From Acidimicrobiaceae bacterium (lineage in GTDB: Bacteria; Actinomycetota; Acidimicrobiia; Acidimicrobiales; Poriferisodalaceae), in assembly GCA_026713105.1 (NCBI GenBank), contig JAPOPC010000024.1:1-41839 (forward strand): a DNA stretch of 41,839 nucleotides, read 5' to 3'. Each line of letters starts with the position of its first letter. The first letter of the stretch is position 1. This document shows positions 16,229 through 24,621 of this stretch, piece after piece. The notes below the pieces were generated by a model. The model saw nothing but the letters and a program-made list of their open reading frames with translations. It ran no database searches and was not told the origin of the DNA. Made by a program: the position numbers and the translations under genes.

Positions 16229-16245
16229 GCCCGCGTGACGCGGGC
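16229..16245. terminator. Hairpin between convergent genes
   Basis: GCCCGCG-TGA-CGCGGGC is a perfect 7-bp stem with a three-base loop between the stops of the GPP34 gene (16215) and the nitroreductase gene (16260). It probably ends transcription in both directions; no T-run is present. Confidence 0.6.
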
Positions 16246-16259
16246 GCAGGATCGCCCGT

Positions 16260-17021
16260 TCAGTCTTCGAGCGTCTCGCTGCCGCGGTACATGGCCTGGC
16301 GGCGGACCCCGCTTACGTAGGTCTGCAGGGCGTCGTCTGCCGGTGTGCGCTCGGGGTCCCAGCGGCCCCAGTGGATGAGCTCGTCAAGCGGGTGGCGGTA
16401 GCGCGATTCGGCGCGCCGGTGCGGCCAGCCGATGGGAATCGTCGCGATCGGCACCAGTGGCTCGGGCACGCCGAGCAGCTCACGCAGCTCGCACGCGGTC
16501 GTGTCCTCGCCGCCACCGCTCAGCCACGCCGTGGTGAGGCCGTACGCGGCTGCGGCGAGGTGCATGTTCTGCGCAGCAGCGCCGACCGAGGCCAGCAGGA
16601 TCTTGTCGTTGTTGGCGGCGTACTCGTCGTGCCAGCCCCGATGGTCGCTGACCGGGTACGAGTCAACCCAGCGGGGGTCGCAGAAGATCATCACGATCGC
16701 GAGCGAGTTGTGGAGCCAGTGCTTCTTATGGACGTGCGGGAAGCCCCGGCAGTGCTCCACCAGCCGGTCGGCTTGGCGGACGAACACATCGGAGACAGCG
16801 AGCACATCGTCCCGCTCAGCGGCGACGACGAAGTGCCATGGCTGCGTGTTCGCTCCAGACGGCGCCCAGCGTCCGGCCTCGCAGATGCCCCGCAACACCT
16901 CGACCGGCAGAGGCTCGGGAGGCGGCTCAAAGCTGCGGACCGATCGGCGCAGCCGCACGACGTCCATGAGTGCATCGAAACGCTCCGGCATGAGGTCGTC
17001 GTTCATGGGCGTGGCGACCAT
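16260..17021 (-). CDS. Nitroreductase family flavoprotein
   Basis: A 253-residue member of the FMN-dependent nitroreductase family. The FMN-binding N-terminal motif is RRSVRSFEP, followed by EAGRWAPSGANTQPWHFVV. The mid region has SVGAAAQNMHLAAAAYGLTTAWLSG, and the C-terminal part has LVPIATIPIGWP. It is longer than the minimal family by an insertion with FPHVHKKHWLHNSLAIVMIF and a C-terminal tail. Family members reduce nitro compounds, flavins or quinone-like substrates with NAD(P)H; the real substrate is unknown. ATG at 17021 is listed; a second ATG at 17006 is possible. It is divergent from the SOS-controlled HNH gene. Confidence 0.87.
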   Translation of the reverse strand: MVATPMNDDLMPERFDALMDVVRLRRSVRSFEPPPEPLPVEVLRGICEAGRWAPSGANTQPWHFVVAAERDDVLAVSDVFVRQADRLVEHCRGFPHVHKKHWLHNSLAIVMIFCDPRWVDSYPVSDHRGWHDEYAANNDKILLASVGAAAQNMHLAAAAYGLTTAWLSGGGEDTTACELRELLGVPEPLVPIATIPIGWPHRRAESRYRHPLDELIHWGRWDPERTPADDALQTYVSGVRRQAMYRGSETLED

Positions 17022-17129
17022 CCCCGCAAAGCTACTGAGCGAAGATTGTTATCGAATCGGCGTGCTCGGCATGCGGTGAGGCAGCGCAAGGAGTTCTCAG
17101 AATGCGTTGACATTCTTGCGCGCGAATGT

Positions 17130-17164
17130 TTGCAAGCACGAACGCATGTTTGTATACTCAGTGC
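17130..17164 (+). promoter_or_regulatory. SOS (LexA) operator inside a leaderless promoter
   Basis: TTGCAA (17130-17135), a 17-bp spacer and TATACT (17153-17158) make a strong promoter, with the ATG at 17165 exactly six bases further on. CGAACGCATGTTTG at 17139-17152 matches the mycobacterial/actinobacterial LexA consensus CGAACRNRYGTTYG at every position. It fills the spacer next to the -10, so LexA binding would block polymerase. Confidence 0.8.
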
Positions 17165-18625
17165 ATGTTGTTTGAGCCGTGTCACGCAGAGCACCGGCAT
17201 CAACCGGTCGCCGCCGGCTCGGCGATGTCAATCGGCAACATGGCTTCGTTGTCGCATGGAGCTGAGCCTGTATCTGCATGGGACCAGGCGATTTCGCTGG
17301 TCGGCGCGGTCGATGCCGACGCGCTGAGCCCTGATGGCATCGCGTCGGGCCTTGCCGCGATGGTGCGGCTGCGTTCGGCGATCGATGCGGCCGAGGCGAA
17401 ACTGATCGCGGAGGCAGAGCGACGCGGTGCGGAGTGCATTGATGTTGAGCGGGTGCTGCGCAACACACGCTGTTCGGTGCCGGCCGCGAAGCGCTCGGTG
17501 CGCCGCGCACGCATGCTGAAGGCCATGCCTCGCACTACCGAGGCGCTGGCTGCGGGCGAGATCACCGCTGAGCACGCCGACGCTCTGGTGCGGGCCGCGG
17601 AGTTTGCCGGCGCGGATGCTGTTGATGGCTCGGAGCGACTGCTGGGCGTTGCGGTGTCGTCGAACCCTGAACGGACAAGGCGGATCGCGGCGGACTGGGT
17701 GCGCGCACGCGGCGAGGGCCTCAGCGTCGACGAACGGCACGAGCGCCAGCGCAGGCTTCGCACCCTGACATTCGGCTGCACCGAGGAAGGGATGCTGCGC
17801 GCCACCGTTCTGATGGATTCTGCGGGCGGCGCGGCGCTGCGTGCGGTCATCGACGATGCGGCGCAACGCTTGTTCGAAGCCGACCGAGCAGATCGCCGCT
17901 CGGATGCGCCCGAGCGCCGCAGCTACGGCCAGTGTCGGGTCGACGCGCTCGAAGCCCTGTTGGGCCTTGACATGCACCGTGCTGCGCAACGCTGGATCGA
18001 CGAGGACCCCCATCGCATCTGGGACCGGGTGAGCGCCGACTGGAAGGGGCCTCGCCCCGCTGACCTGCCAGCGTTGGCGCCTGCACACCAGTGCGCGCTC
18101 CCTGACGCACGCCACGGCGAACTGGGGTTCTGCGACGCGGACCCGCTGCCCGCGGCGTTGCCGGACCCATCGGGCGGGATGCGACGCCGCAACCAGATCC
18201 TGATCGTTGCCGACCTGCGCGCTGCCTTGGGCGACGAGGCTGCCAGCATCGAGATTTCCGACAGCGGCCCGCTGCCGCTGCGGGTGTTCGAGCGCCTCGC
18301 ATGCGGCGCTGATATCTACGGTGCTCTGTTCGATGGGCCCGGCTCGCCTCTTTGGCACGGACGCCGAGTGCGAACGGTCACCGACGCTCAGTGGCGTGCC
18401 TTGGTCGCCCGTGACCGGCGCTGCGTACTGTGCGACCTCGGACCTCAATGGTGCGAAGCCCACCACGTCATACCGTGGCAGAAGCCCACACGCGGACCCA
18501 CCGACATCGACAACCTCGCACTGCTGTGCTTCCGCTGCCACGGCGAACTCCACGACACCAGCGCCACCCTGCGCCGCGGACCCCACAACGACTGGTATCG
18601 CGACTACACACCCCAACGCGAATAG
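17165..18625 (+). CDS. DUF222 / HNH endonuclease (13E12 repeat family-like), SOS-regulated
   Basis: A 486-residue protein. The N-terminal DUF222 part contains ARRxGAECIDVERVLRNTRCSV-type helices and LAAGEITAEHADALVRAAEF. The C-terminus is an HNH nuclease: CVLCDLGPQWCEAHHVIPW, then DIDNLALLCFRCHGELHD, with both CxxC zinc pairs and the HH catalytic pair intact. Relatives in Mycobacterium tuberculosis (13E12 repeat proteins) are multicopy, and some are reported to be LexA-controlled. Here a consensus LexA box sits between -35 and -10. The start is the ATG at 17165 on leaderless grounds; an earlier start is open but lies upstream of the promoter. The physiological role is unknown; it may be a mobile-type nuclease gene induced by DNA damage. 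Confidence 0.9.
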   Translation: MLFEPCHAEHRHQPVAAGSAMSIGNMASLSHGAEPVSAWDQAISLVGAVDADALSPDGIASGLAAMVRLRSAIDAAEAKLIAEAERRGAECIDVERVLRNTRCSVPAAKRSVRRARMLKAMPRTTEALAAGEITAEHADALVRAAEFAGADAVDGSERLLGVAVSSNPERTRRIAADWVRARGEGLSVDERHERQRRLRTLTFGCTEEGMLRATVLMDSAGGAALRAVIDDAAQRLFEADRADRRSDAPERRSYGQCRVDALEALLGLDMHRAAQRWIDEDPHRIWDRVSADWKGPRPADLPALAPAHQCALPDARHGELGFCDADPLPAALPDPSGGMRRRNQILIVADLRAALGDEAASIEISDSGPLPLRVFERLACGADIYGALFDGPGSPLWHGRRVRTVTDAQWRALVARDRRCVLCDLGPQWCEAHHVIPWQKPTRGPTDIDNLALLCFRCHGELHDTSATLRRGPHNDWYRDYTPQRE

Positions 18626-18673
18626 CAATCTGGCAGAGCCTTCGCGATTTTGTGGGATCGGGAGGACCGCCCC

Positions 18674-19164
18674 ATGTCTGCACCACTCAGGCGGCTTGGC
18701 GGGCTCATTATCGCGTTGCCGTTGTCGGCCTACACAGCATCGACGCCGACAACTGCGACCACATCTGCGACGCCGACGACAACTGCCGTGGCGACACCAG
18801 CGACAACGGCACCGGTAGCCATCACCAGCTCGGAGCCGTCCACGGTTGATGTTGTGCTGGCCGAAACCGAATACGACGACGGGGACGCCAGCGAGGCACT
18901 GTGTGCCCTGCGCGGCGAACTGCGCAGCACCTACGCCGCGCTGTACGACGAATGGAAAGCGCTACTCCAATTCGCTGAGACCAGCGCCCGCGTCGTGCAC
19001 ATTGCTGAGCACGCAGCCGAAGCGCTGGTGCTGTGGCAAGGGACTCTGCCGCGCCCGAGTGCGCGTGGTGGCACGGATGGTTCTACAAGAGCATCTGGGC
19101 TGCGGACCTGGACAACGCTAACGAATGGGCCGAATTCACCCACCTGCTCTACAGCGACCAATAA
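18674..19164 (+). pseudogene. Frameshifted small secreted-protein gene with a lost lipobox cysteine
   Basis: GGAGG precedes the ATG at 18674. The frame encodes MSAPLRRLGGLIIALPLSAYTAS, a lipoprotein-like signal whose lipobox would read LSAC if TAC were TGC. A Thr/Pro/Ala linker and a helical domain ending at AEALVLWQ (about 19039) follow. Good coding sequence then continues one frame back as DSAAPECAWWHGWFYKSIW and ANEWAEFTHLLYSDQ, stopping at TAA 19162-19164. A one-base loss near AAGGG at about 19038-19043 explains this. I do not recognise the family. The stop overlaps the next ATG (TAATG). Confidence 0.6.
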
Positions 19165-19378
19165 TGCGTCGGGTTGCTGTCTTCGCAGTGTGTGTGCTGC
19201 TCGCGTTGGGTTGCACGTTCGGCACTGCCGAACCGAGCGGCCCGACGGCCATGCCGCAAGAACGACGCGACGCTGTGGAAGCGATCTTGTCACCGCTTAC
19301 GGCGAAGCCGCGACGCGCATGTGGGCAGCAGTCCCGTCAGATGCGAAATGGCCTGATGCTCATCGGCGTTGCGGTTAG
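19164..19378 (+). pseudogene. Frameshifted small lipoprotein gene
   Basis: The ATG at 19164 overlaps the previous stop. MRRVAVFAVCVLLALGC is a convincing lipoprotein signal. After about QERRDAVEA (near 19286) the frame loses sense, while another frame continues as DLVTAYGEAATRMWAAVPSD and stops at TAG 19378. The shift has the same direction as in the preceding gene. If intact the product would be about 70 residues. Family unknown. Confidence 0.5.
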
Positions 19379-19440
19379 GGGTTGGCAATGGTTCCCCACA
19401 ACTGCGACATTAGGGTGCCCTCAGACGAAGGGAACCCGCC

Positions 19441-19857
19441 ATGAACGGCGCCGCTGTCCGTGTTGAACGAATCGACAAGCGCCACTACAGACCTCTGTGC
19501 GGCACAGAGAACTGCGGTTGGAAAGGACTCCCGACGACGTCAGAGAGGACCGCCGCGAAGCGCTCGGCTGAGCACACACGCAACGGACCGCACAAACCCC
19601 CACCTGTGACACTCAAGAAGGTAGAGAGGCCACCGGCCCACGAGAGGCAACCGTTCACCCCGCGCAGGATCACATCGAGAGTGCCTGCGCCCAGCGAACG
19701 ATCCGAGATGGCTGCCCCGCTGGTCACGCCGTGCCTCGCCTGCGGTTCGCAGACCGTCGAGTTCAAGCACCCGCGCTCCCGCAAAGTGTTCCTCACATGG
19801 TGGCTGTGGGCGATGGAAAAGAAGCCATACTGCGCAGCATGTGGACAGGCCCGCTGA
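19441..19857 (+). CDS. Hypothetical protein with zinc-ribbon-like cysteine pairs
   Basis: A 138-residue basic protein with GAAGGGA upstream of the ATG. The N-terminal part has CGTENCGWKG, resembling half a zinc-binding loop. The middle is Pro/Arg-rich and probably disordered. The C-terminus has CLACGS and, 30 residues later, CAACGQ, a four-cysteine zinc ribbon flanking a hydrophobic segment (KVFLTWWLWAM). This could be a small nucleic-acid-binding or membrane-associated protein. I recognise no family. It lies in the accessory patch downstream of the HNH gene. Confidence 0.5.
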   Translation: MNGAAVRVERIDKRHYRPLCGTENCGWKGLPTTSERTAAKRSAEHTRNGPHKPPPVTLKKVERPPAHERQPFTPRRITSRVPAPSERSEMAAPLVTPCLACGSQTVEFKHPRSRKVFLTWWLWAMEKKPYCAACGQAR

Positions 19858-20082
19858 GCGCTCGGCAATAGGCTGTGACTGGCTAGGTACGGTTCGGCTC
19901 GGTCGCGTTAGGCATGGCAAGGCATCGCACGGGACGGTTCGGCGCGCCGGGGAACGTCGTGTTGTGCTTCCTCCAATCCATAGGTTCGTGCGACAACTCG
20001 TCGCGTAGTCACTCACCGACCTAATCCCCCCTGGCGAGCGTCTGCCGCTTCACAACGGCGGGCTGCGCGAGACTGCGCGCGC
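19858..20082. other. Intergenic gap with short direct repeats
   Basis: No gene is seen. The stretch holds two copies of GGTTCGGC (near 19889 and 19935) and the near-repeat AGGCATGGCA / AGGCATCGCA. No stable hairpin or promoter stands out. Confidence 0.3.
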
Positions 20083-20325
20083 ATGGAGGTCCTTGCTCTC
20101 GTCGCGGTCGTGCTCGTGCTCGGCGTCGTTTGGTTGCGTAGATGCGTCGAACCGACTGTGACAATTCATGAGTTCGAGATCTCCGACCAGCGGGATCGGC
20201 GCTTGGACCCGCCCCATGTCGCATTGCCGTTCGCTGCCAAGTACGAAGCGGAGCTGCGAGCCCGAGATGAATTGCGGGCTTACATTCAAGAGGAACGGCC
20301 CGAAGACCTCGATGATGAGGCGTGA
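20083..20325 (+). CDS. Small single-pass membrane protein, hypothetical
   Basis: An 80-residue protein. Residues 2-18 (EVLALVAVVLVLGVVWL) are one transmembrane helix, followed by a charged cytosolic tail ending DELRAYIQEERPEDLDDEA with a strongly acidic C-terminus. No known family is recognised. It lies about 180 bp upstream of the MerB-like gene. No ribosome-binding site is seen. Confidence 0.5.
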   Translation: MEVLALVAVVLVLGVVWLRRCVEPTVTIHEFEISDQRDRRLDPPHVALPFAAKYEAELRARDELRAYIQEERPEDLDDEA

Positions 20326-20494
20326 GCCACTTCGCCGGCCTTGTCTTGGCTGCAGGGTCCGTGATGGGATGCGCTGCATCGGTGCGCAGAGGTTGGACCG
20401 TACGCCCGGCGATCTACTTGCGCGCGCCGATGCGATGGAGCGCTGCGTTGCTGACGAGAAACAGGAGAACTCTCTGGTGGTAATGCCCGGCTCC

Positions 20495-20506
20495 TAGTGT
20501 GACGGC
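20495..20506 (+). promoter_or_regulatory. -10 element of the leaderless MerB-like gene
   Basis: TAGTGT at 20495-20500 fits TANNNT and lies six bases before the ATG at 20507. There is no Shine-Dalgarno sequence close to that ATG, so leaderless initiation is likely. Confidence 0.5.
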
Positions 20507-21652
20507 ATGGCAGCAGCACTGACTGACCCAGAGCAGATTCCGCTGGAGGAACTCGACGCTGCCTATGCCGCGATCATGAACGAGATCGTTGCCACTGGCG
20601 TCGCGCCTCACTATGCCGAGTTGGCCCACACGCTGGGCGTCGAACCCATGCGTGCCAAGTCGGTCATCACGAGGATCATCGATCTCACGCCGGGCTGGCT
20701 TCATCCGGGCACCGACTACATCGCGTCGTTCCCGCCGTTCAACAACCAGCCCACCCAATACCGGGTGAGCGTCGACGGCGAGCAGCGCTGGTTTGCCCAG
20801 TGCGGCTTCGAAGCCCTGGCGTGCCGCTGGCTATTTCCGGGCCGGACTGTCACGGTGGATGCGCCGTGTCTGCTGGGGGGCGATCCGCTGCGCATCGTGA
20901 TGCGCGACGAGGAGATCACCTCGATCGACCCGCCGACCATGGTCGGCTACACCCGCAGCATGGTGGGAGGCGACGCCGCAAGCCGGCCGTTCCGCTGAGC
21001 GGGCATGAACCTCTTCCGGTCGGAAGAGCACGCTCTCAACTGGGAGGAATACGACCCCCGCATGGCCCACTTGCTGCGGCCCGTGGAATGGTGGGCCCAC
21101 ACGTTTGCGTCGCCGATGTTCCGGGCGCGTGCCCGCAGCGACTTCATTTCCTGGGCGAGCGGGCCCGAGGGCGCCGCGGCGTTCGGCGAGCTGCGGGAAC
21201 GGATGTCGCCGCCCCGACCCGATGTGCGCGCCACGACTGCGGCGGCGGCGGGGCTCAGCAAGGTCGACATCAGCGCGGTCGACGGGGCTTCGCCCGACGA
21301 CCGCAGCGTCGAGCACAGCCTGATGCGCACCTGGCCTGCAGCGGTGCCGACCGAGACTGCCCGACACTGGCGCAACACCGCCAGAGCGATGATCGTGGCC
21401 GTACCCGCCGACGCGCTGCCTGGTGCTGACCCACAGCTGTGGACCGACACTCGACGGTCGGCGGTACGCGACGTCCAGGCTGCCACCGGCTGGCTCGCGC
21501 GAGCCGACGTGGGTGCCGGCGACGTGCGGCTCACTCACCGCCTGGCACAGATGGGCTGGGGGGGCGAGGTGGCCGATCAGCCCGGCTGGACGGCCATGGA
21601 GCAATCCGCGCGAGCCATCCTCAAGTGCCGATCGCTGGCCGAGCTCACCTAG
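20507..21652 (+). CDS. Predicted selenoprotein: MerB (alkylmercury lyase)-like, Sec at residue 164
   Basis: Two frames, 20507-20998 and 21005-21652, are in the same register and separated only by TGA at 20996-20998. Read through, they give 381 residues. The first 160 match MerB: a winged-helix-like N-terminus, QCGFEAL (Cys99, Glu102) aligning with catalytic Cys96/Asp99 of E. coli MerB, and DAPCLLGG (Cys121) with Cys117. After the TGA, AGMNLFRSEEHALNW aligns with MerB CHVHFFASVPTAEDW, so the TGA falls exactly on catalytic Cys159. A hairpin with loop GGUC follows at SECIS distance. No ribosome-binding site serves the downstream ATG. Family members break carbon-mercury bonds; this one has an additional C-terminal domain of about 190 residues, so its substrate may differ. 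No Sec machinery is in the window. Confidence 0.82.
20996..21035 (+). promoter_or_regulatory. Candidate bacterial SECIS element
   Basis: CTCTTCC (21011-21017) and GGAAGAG (21022-21028) form a perfect 7-bp stem closing the loop GGTC. The loop begins 19 bases after the TGA, inside the accepted 16-37 range, with G in its first two positions. The E. coli fdhF SECIS also has loop GGUC. A lower stem GAGCG (20997-21001) / CGCTC (21031-21035) adds five pairs. A bulged U as in E. coli is not obvious. Confidence 0.75.
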
Positions 21653-23102
21653 CCAGCGCGAGCACCGCGTTCAGCGTGGCCTGGGCGCCCGCCGTGGCGT
21701 GAGACGGCAGGATCGACTCGGCTTCGTTGTGCGACAGGCCGTCGGCGCAGGGGATGAACAGCATCCCGGTGGGCGCAACCATGGACACGTAGCAAGCATC
21801 GTGGCCGGCACCCGAGGTGATGTCGACCGGCTCGAAGCCTGCCGCGACGGCGCCTTGTCGCACGGCGTCCACGACGGCGGCGTCGAACACGATCGGCGGC
21901 GAGTACCAGATGGGAACAATCTGGGGGCGGGGGAGCGACCGCCCGCTGTGCTGCTTGTCGCCGCTCGACGCGGCGCTGTGTTGCCTGTCGCCGCTCGACG
22001 CGGCGCTGTGTTGCCTGACGCCGCTCGATGCGGCGCTGTGCTGCGGGCCGAACGCCGGGCCGTCGGCGAAAGCCAGCAACTCATCGTGCATGGCTTCCAG
22101 CTCGGCGGCGTCAGGATGGCGCAGATCCACCGTCAGCGAGACCGAGCCCGCCACGGTGTTGCGCGAACCGGTGCCGACCGACAGGGTGCCCACCGTGGCG
22201 CGCCCCTCTGGTGCCCGGCGCGCCGCGATCTCGTCGGCTTCGCACACCAGCCGGGCGGCGGCCACCATGGCATCGGCGCGATGCTCCATCGGGGTGCTGC
22301 CAGCGTGCGCCGATTGCCCCTCGATCGACACGTCGTACCAGCGGATGCCCTGCACTCCGGTGACAGCGCCCAGCGTGACTCCGGCAGCCTCCAGGATCGG
22401 GCCCTGCTCGATGTGCGGCTCGATGTAGTGCCCGATCGGTCGGCGACCGGCGCCGTCAGGCTCGCCGCATGGCCCTGTGCTGGCCGGCTCGCCGCATGGC
22501 TCGGTGCTGCTTGGCTCGCCGCATGGCTCGCCGCATGGCTCGGTGCCCGCGTAGCCGATTCGGGCCAGCTCACCACCGAGCGTGGTGCCGTCGACTCCCG
22601 GCGCCGCCAGTCCATCGTCGAGGCTGAATGCCCCCGCATAGACGCCGGAGCCGATCATGGCCGGAGGGAATCGTGCCCCTTCCTCATTCGTCCACGACAC
22701 CACTTCGACCGGGGCAGCGGTGATGAGGTCGTTCTCGTGGAGCACGCGCAGCACCTCGAGGCCCACCATCACGCCGTAGGCGCCGTCGTACTTGCCGCCG
22801 GTGGGCTGGCTGTCGAGGTGGCTGCCGATCACCACTGGTGCACGCCCGGGATCGCTGCCCTCACGGCGGGCGAACAAGTTGCCCATCTGATCGATGTGCA
22901 CCGTGCAGCCCAGCTCGCGCACCCAGGTCACGAATTGGTCACGCCCCGCCCGATCCTCATCGGTGAGCGCAACCCGGGCCACGCCGCCCGCCGCCGTTGC
23001 GCCGATCTGCGCCAAGGAATGGAGCGTTTGCCACAGGCGCTCGCCGTTCACCGGGTACGGGCTTGCGTTCACGGTGGTCACCTCCGTTTGCGGCACCGCC
23101 AT
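21645..23102 (-). CDS. M20-family carbamoyl-amino-acid / ureido hydrolase
   Basis: A zinc-dependent amidohydrolase of the AmaB/HyuC/allantoate amidohydrolase group, 485 residues. Metal-site segments are GSHLDSQPTGGKYDGAYGV, SWTNEEGARF and EPHIEQGP. QSAHAGSTPM and GAGHDACYVSMVAPTGMLF with the final GLSHNEAE complete the active site. Family members hydrolyse N-carbamoyl amino acids, allantoate or ureidoglycolate and release ammonia. It lies 61 bp downstream of gltD on the same strand, so released ammonia could feed glutamate synthesis. Two repeat tracts interrupt the chain: Glu/Pro/Cys/Gly-rich (PCGEP units, residues ~186-212) and QHSAASSG units (~353-385). Both lie where the family has no conserved sequence. 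The end overlaps the convergent MerB-like gene by 8 bp. Confidence 0.88.
   Translation of the reverse strand: MAVPQTEVTTVNASPYPVNGERLWQTLHSLAQIGATAAGGVARVALTDEDRAGRDQFVTWVRELGCTVHIDQMGNLFARREGSDPGRAPVVIGSHLDSQPTGGKYDGAYGVMVGLEVLRVLHENDLITAAPVEVVSWTNEEGARFPPAMIGSGVYAGAFSLDDGLAAPGVDGTTLGGELARIGYAGTEPCGEPCGEPSSTEPCGEPASTGPCGEPDGAGRRPIGHYIEPHIEQGPILEAAGVTLGAVTGVQGIRWYDVSIEGQSAHAGSTPMEHRADAMVAAARLVCEADEIAARRAPEGRATVGTLSVGTGSRNTVAGSVSLTVDLRHPDAAELEAMHDELLAFADGPAFGPQHSAASSGVRQHSAASSGDRQHSAASSGDKQHSGRSLPRPQIVPIWYSPPIVFDAAVVDAVRQGAVAAGFEPVDITSGAGHDACYVSMVAPTGMLFIPCADGLSHNEAESILPSHATAGAQATLNAVLALAR
21951..22040. repeat. Three tandem 30-bp repeats inside the M20 hydrolase gene
   Basis: Copies at 21951-21980, 21981-22010 and 22011-22040 are nearly identical and each ends GCGGCGCTGTG. 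On the minus strand they code for repeats of the ten-residue unit QHSAASSGDR. The 30-bp length keeps the frame. A partial copy flanks the array on the left. Confidence 0.85.
22459..22546. repeat. GGCTCGCCGCATGG repeat cluster inside the M20 hydrolase gene
   Basis: Four copies of CTCGCCGCATGG occur with 12- to 26-bp periods. On the minus strand they code for PCGEP units linked by SST or AST. The tract lies in frame between the EELxRIGYAG-like and GHYIEPHIEQG segments. Confidence 0.8.
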
Positions 23103-23163
23103 TGTGGCGACGCCCAGATCTGTCCGCGCTCAGCCGGCGTGTCACCACGCCGTCAGCCGCCGC

Positions 23164-24613
<1,450 letters not shown>

Positions 24614-24621
<8 letters not shown>

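Noticed and set aside
19030..19050. Programmed -1 frameshift in the small secreted-protein gene
   Set aside because: The site (CAAGGGACT) is not a canonical slippery heptamer and the next gene carries a similar break, so decay or error is more likely.
20507..21652. Two independent genes (163 and 215 residues) separated by a normal stop
   Set aside because: They are in the same frame, the second has no ribosome-binding site and begins inside a MerB motif, and a SECIS-like hairpin follows the TGA. It remains the main alternative, together with a simple nonsense mutation.
21951..22040. CRISPR-like array
   Set aside because: The 30-bp units are directly adjacent without spacers and are translated in frame within a hydrolase.
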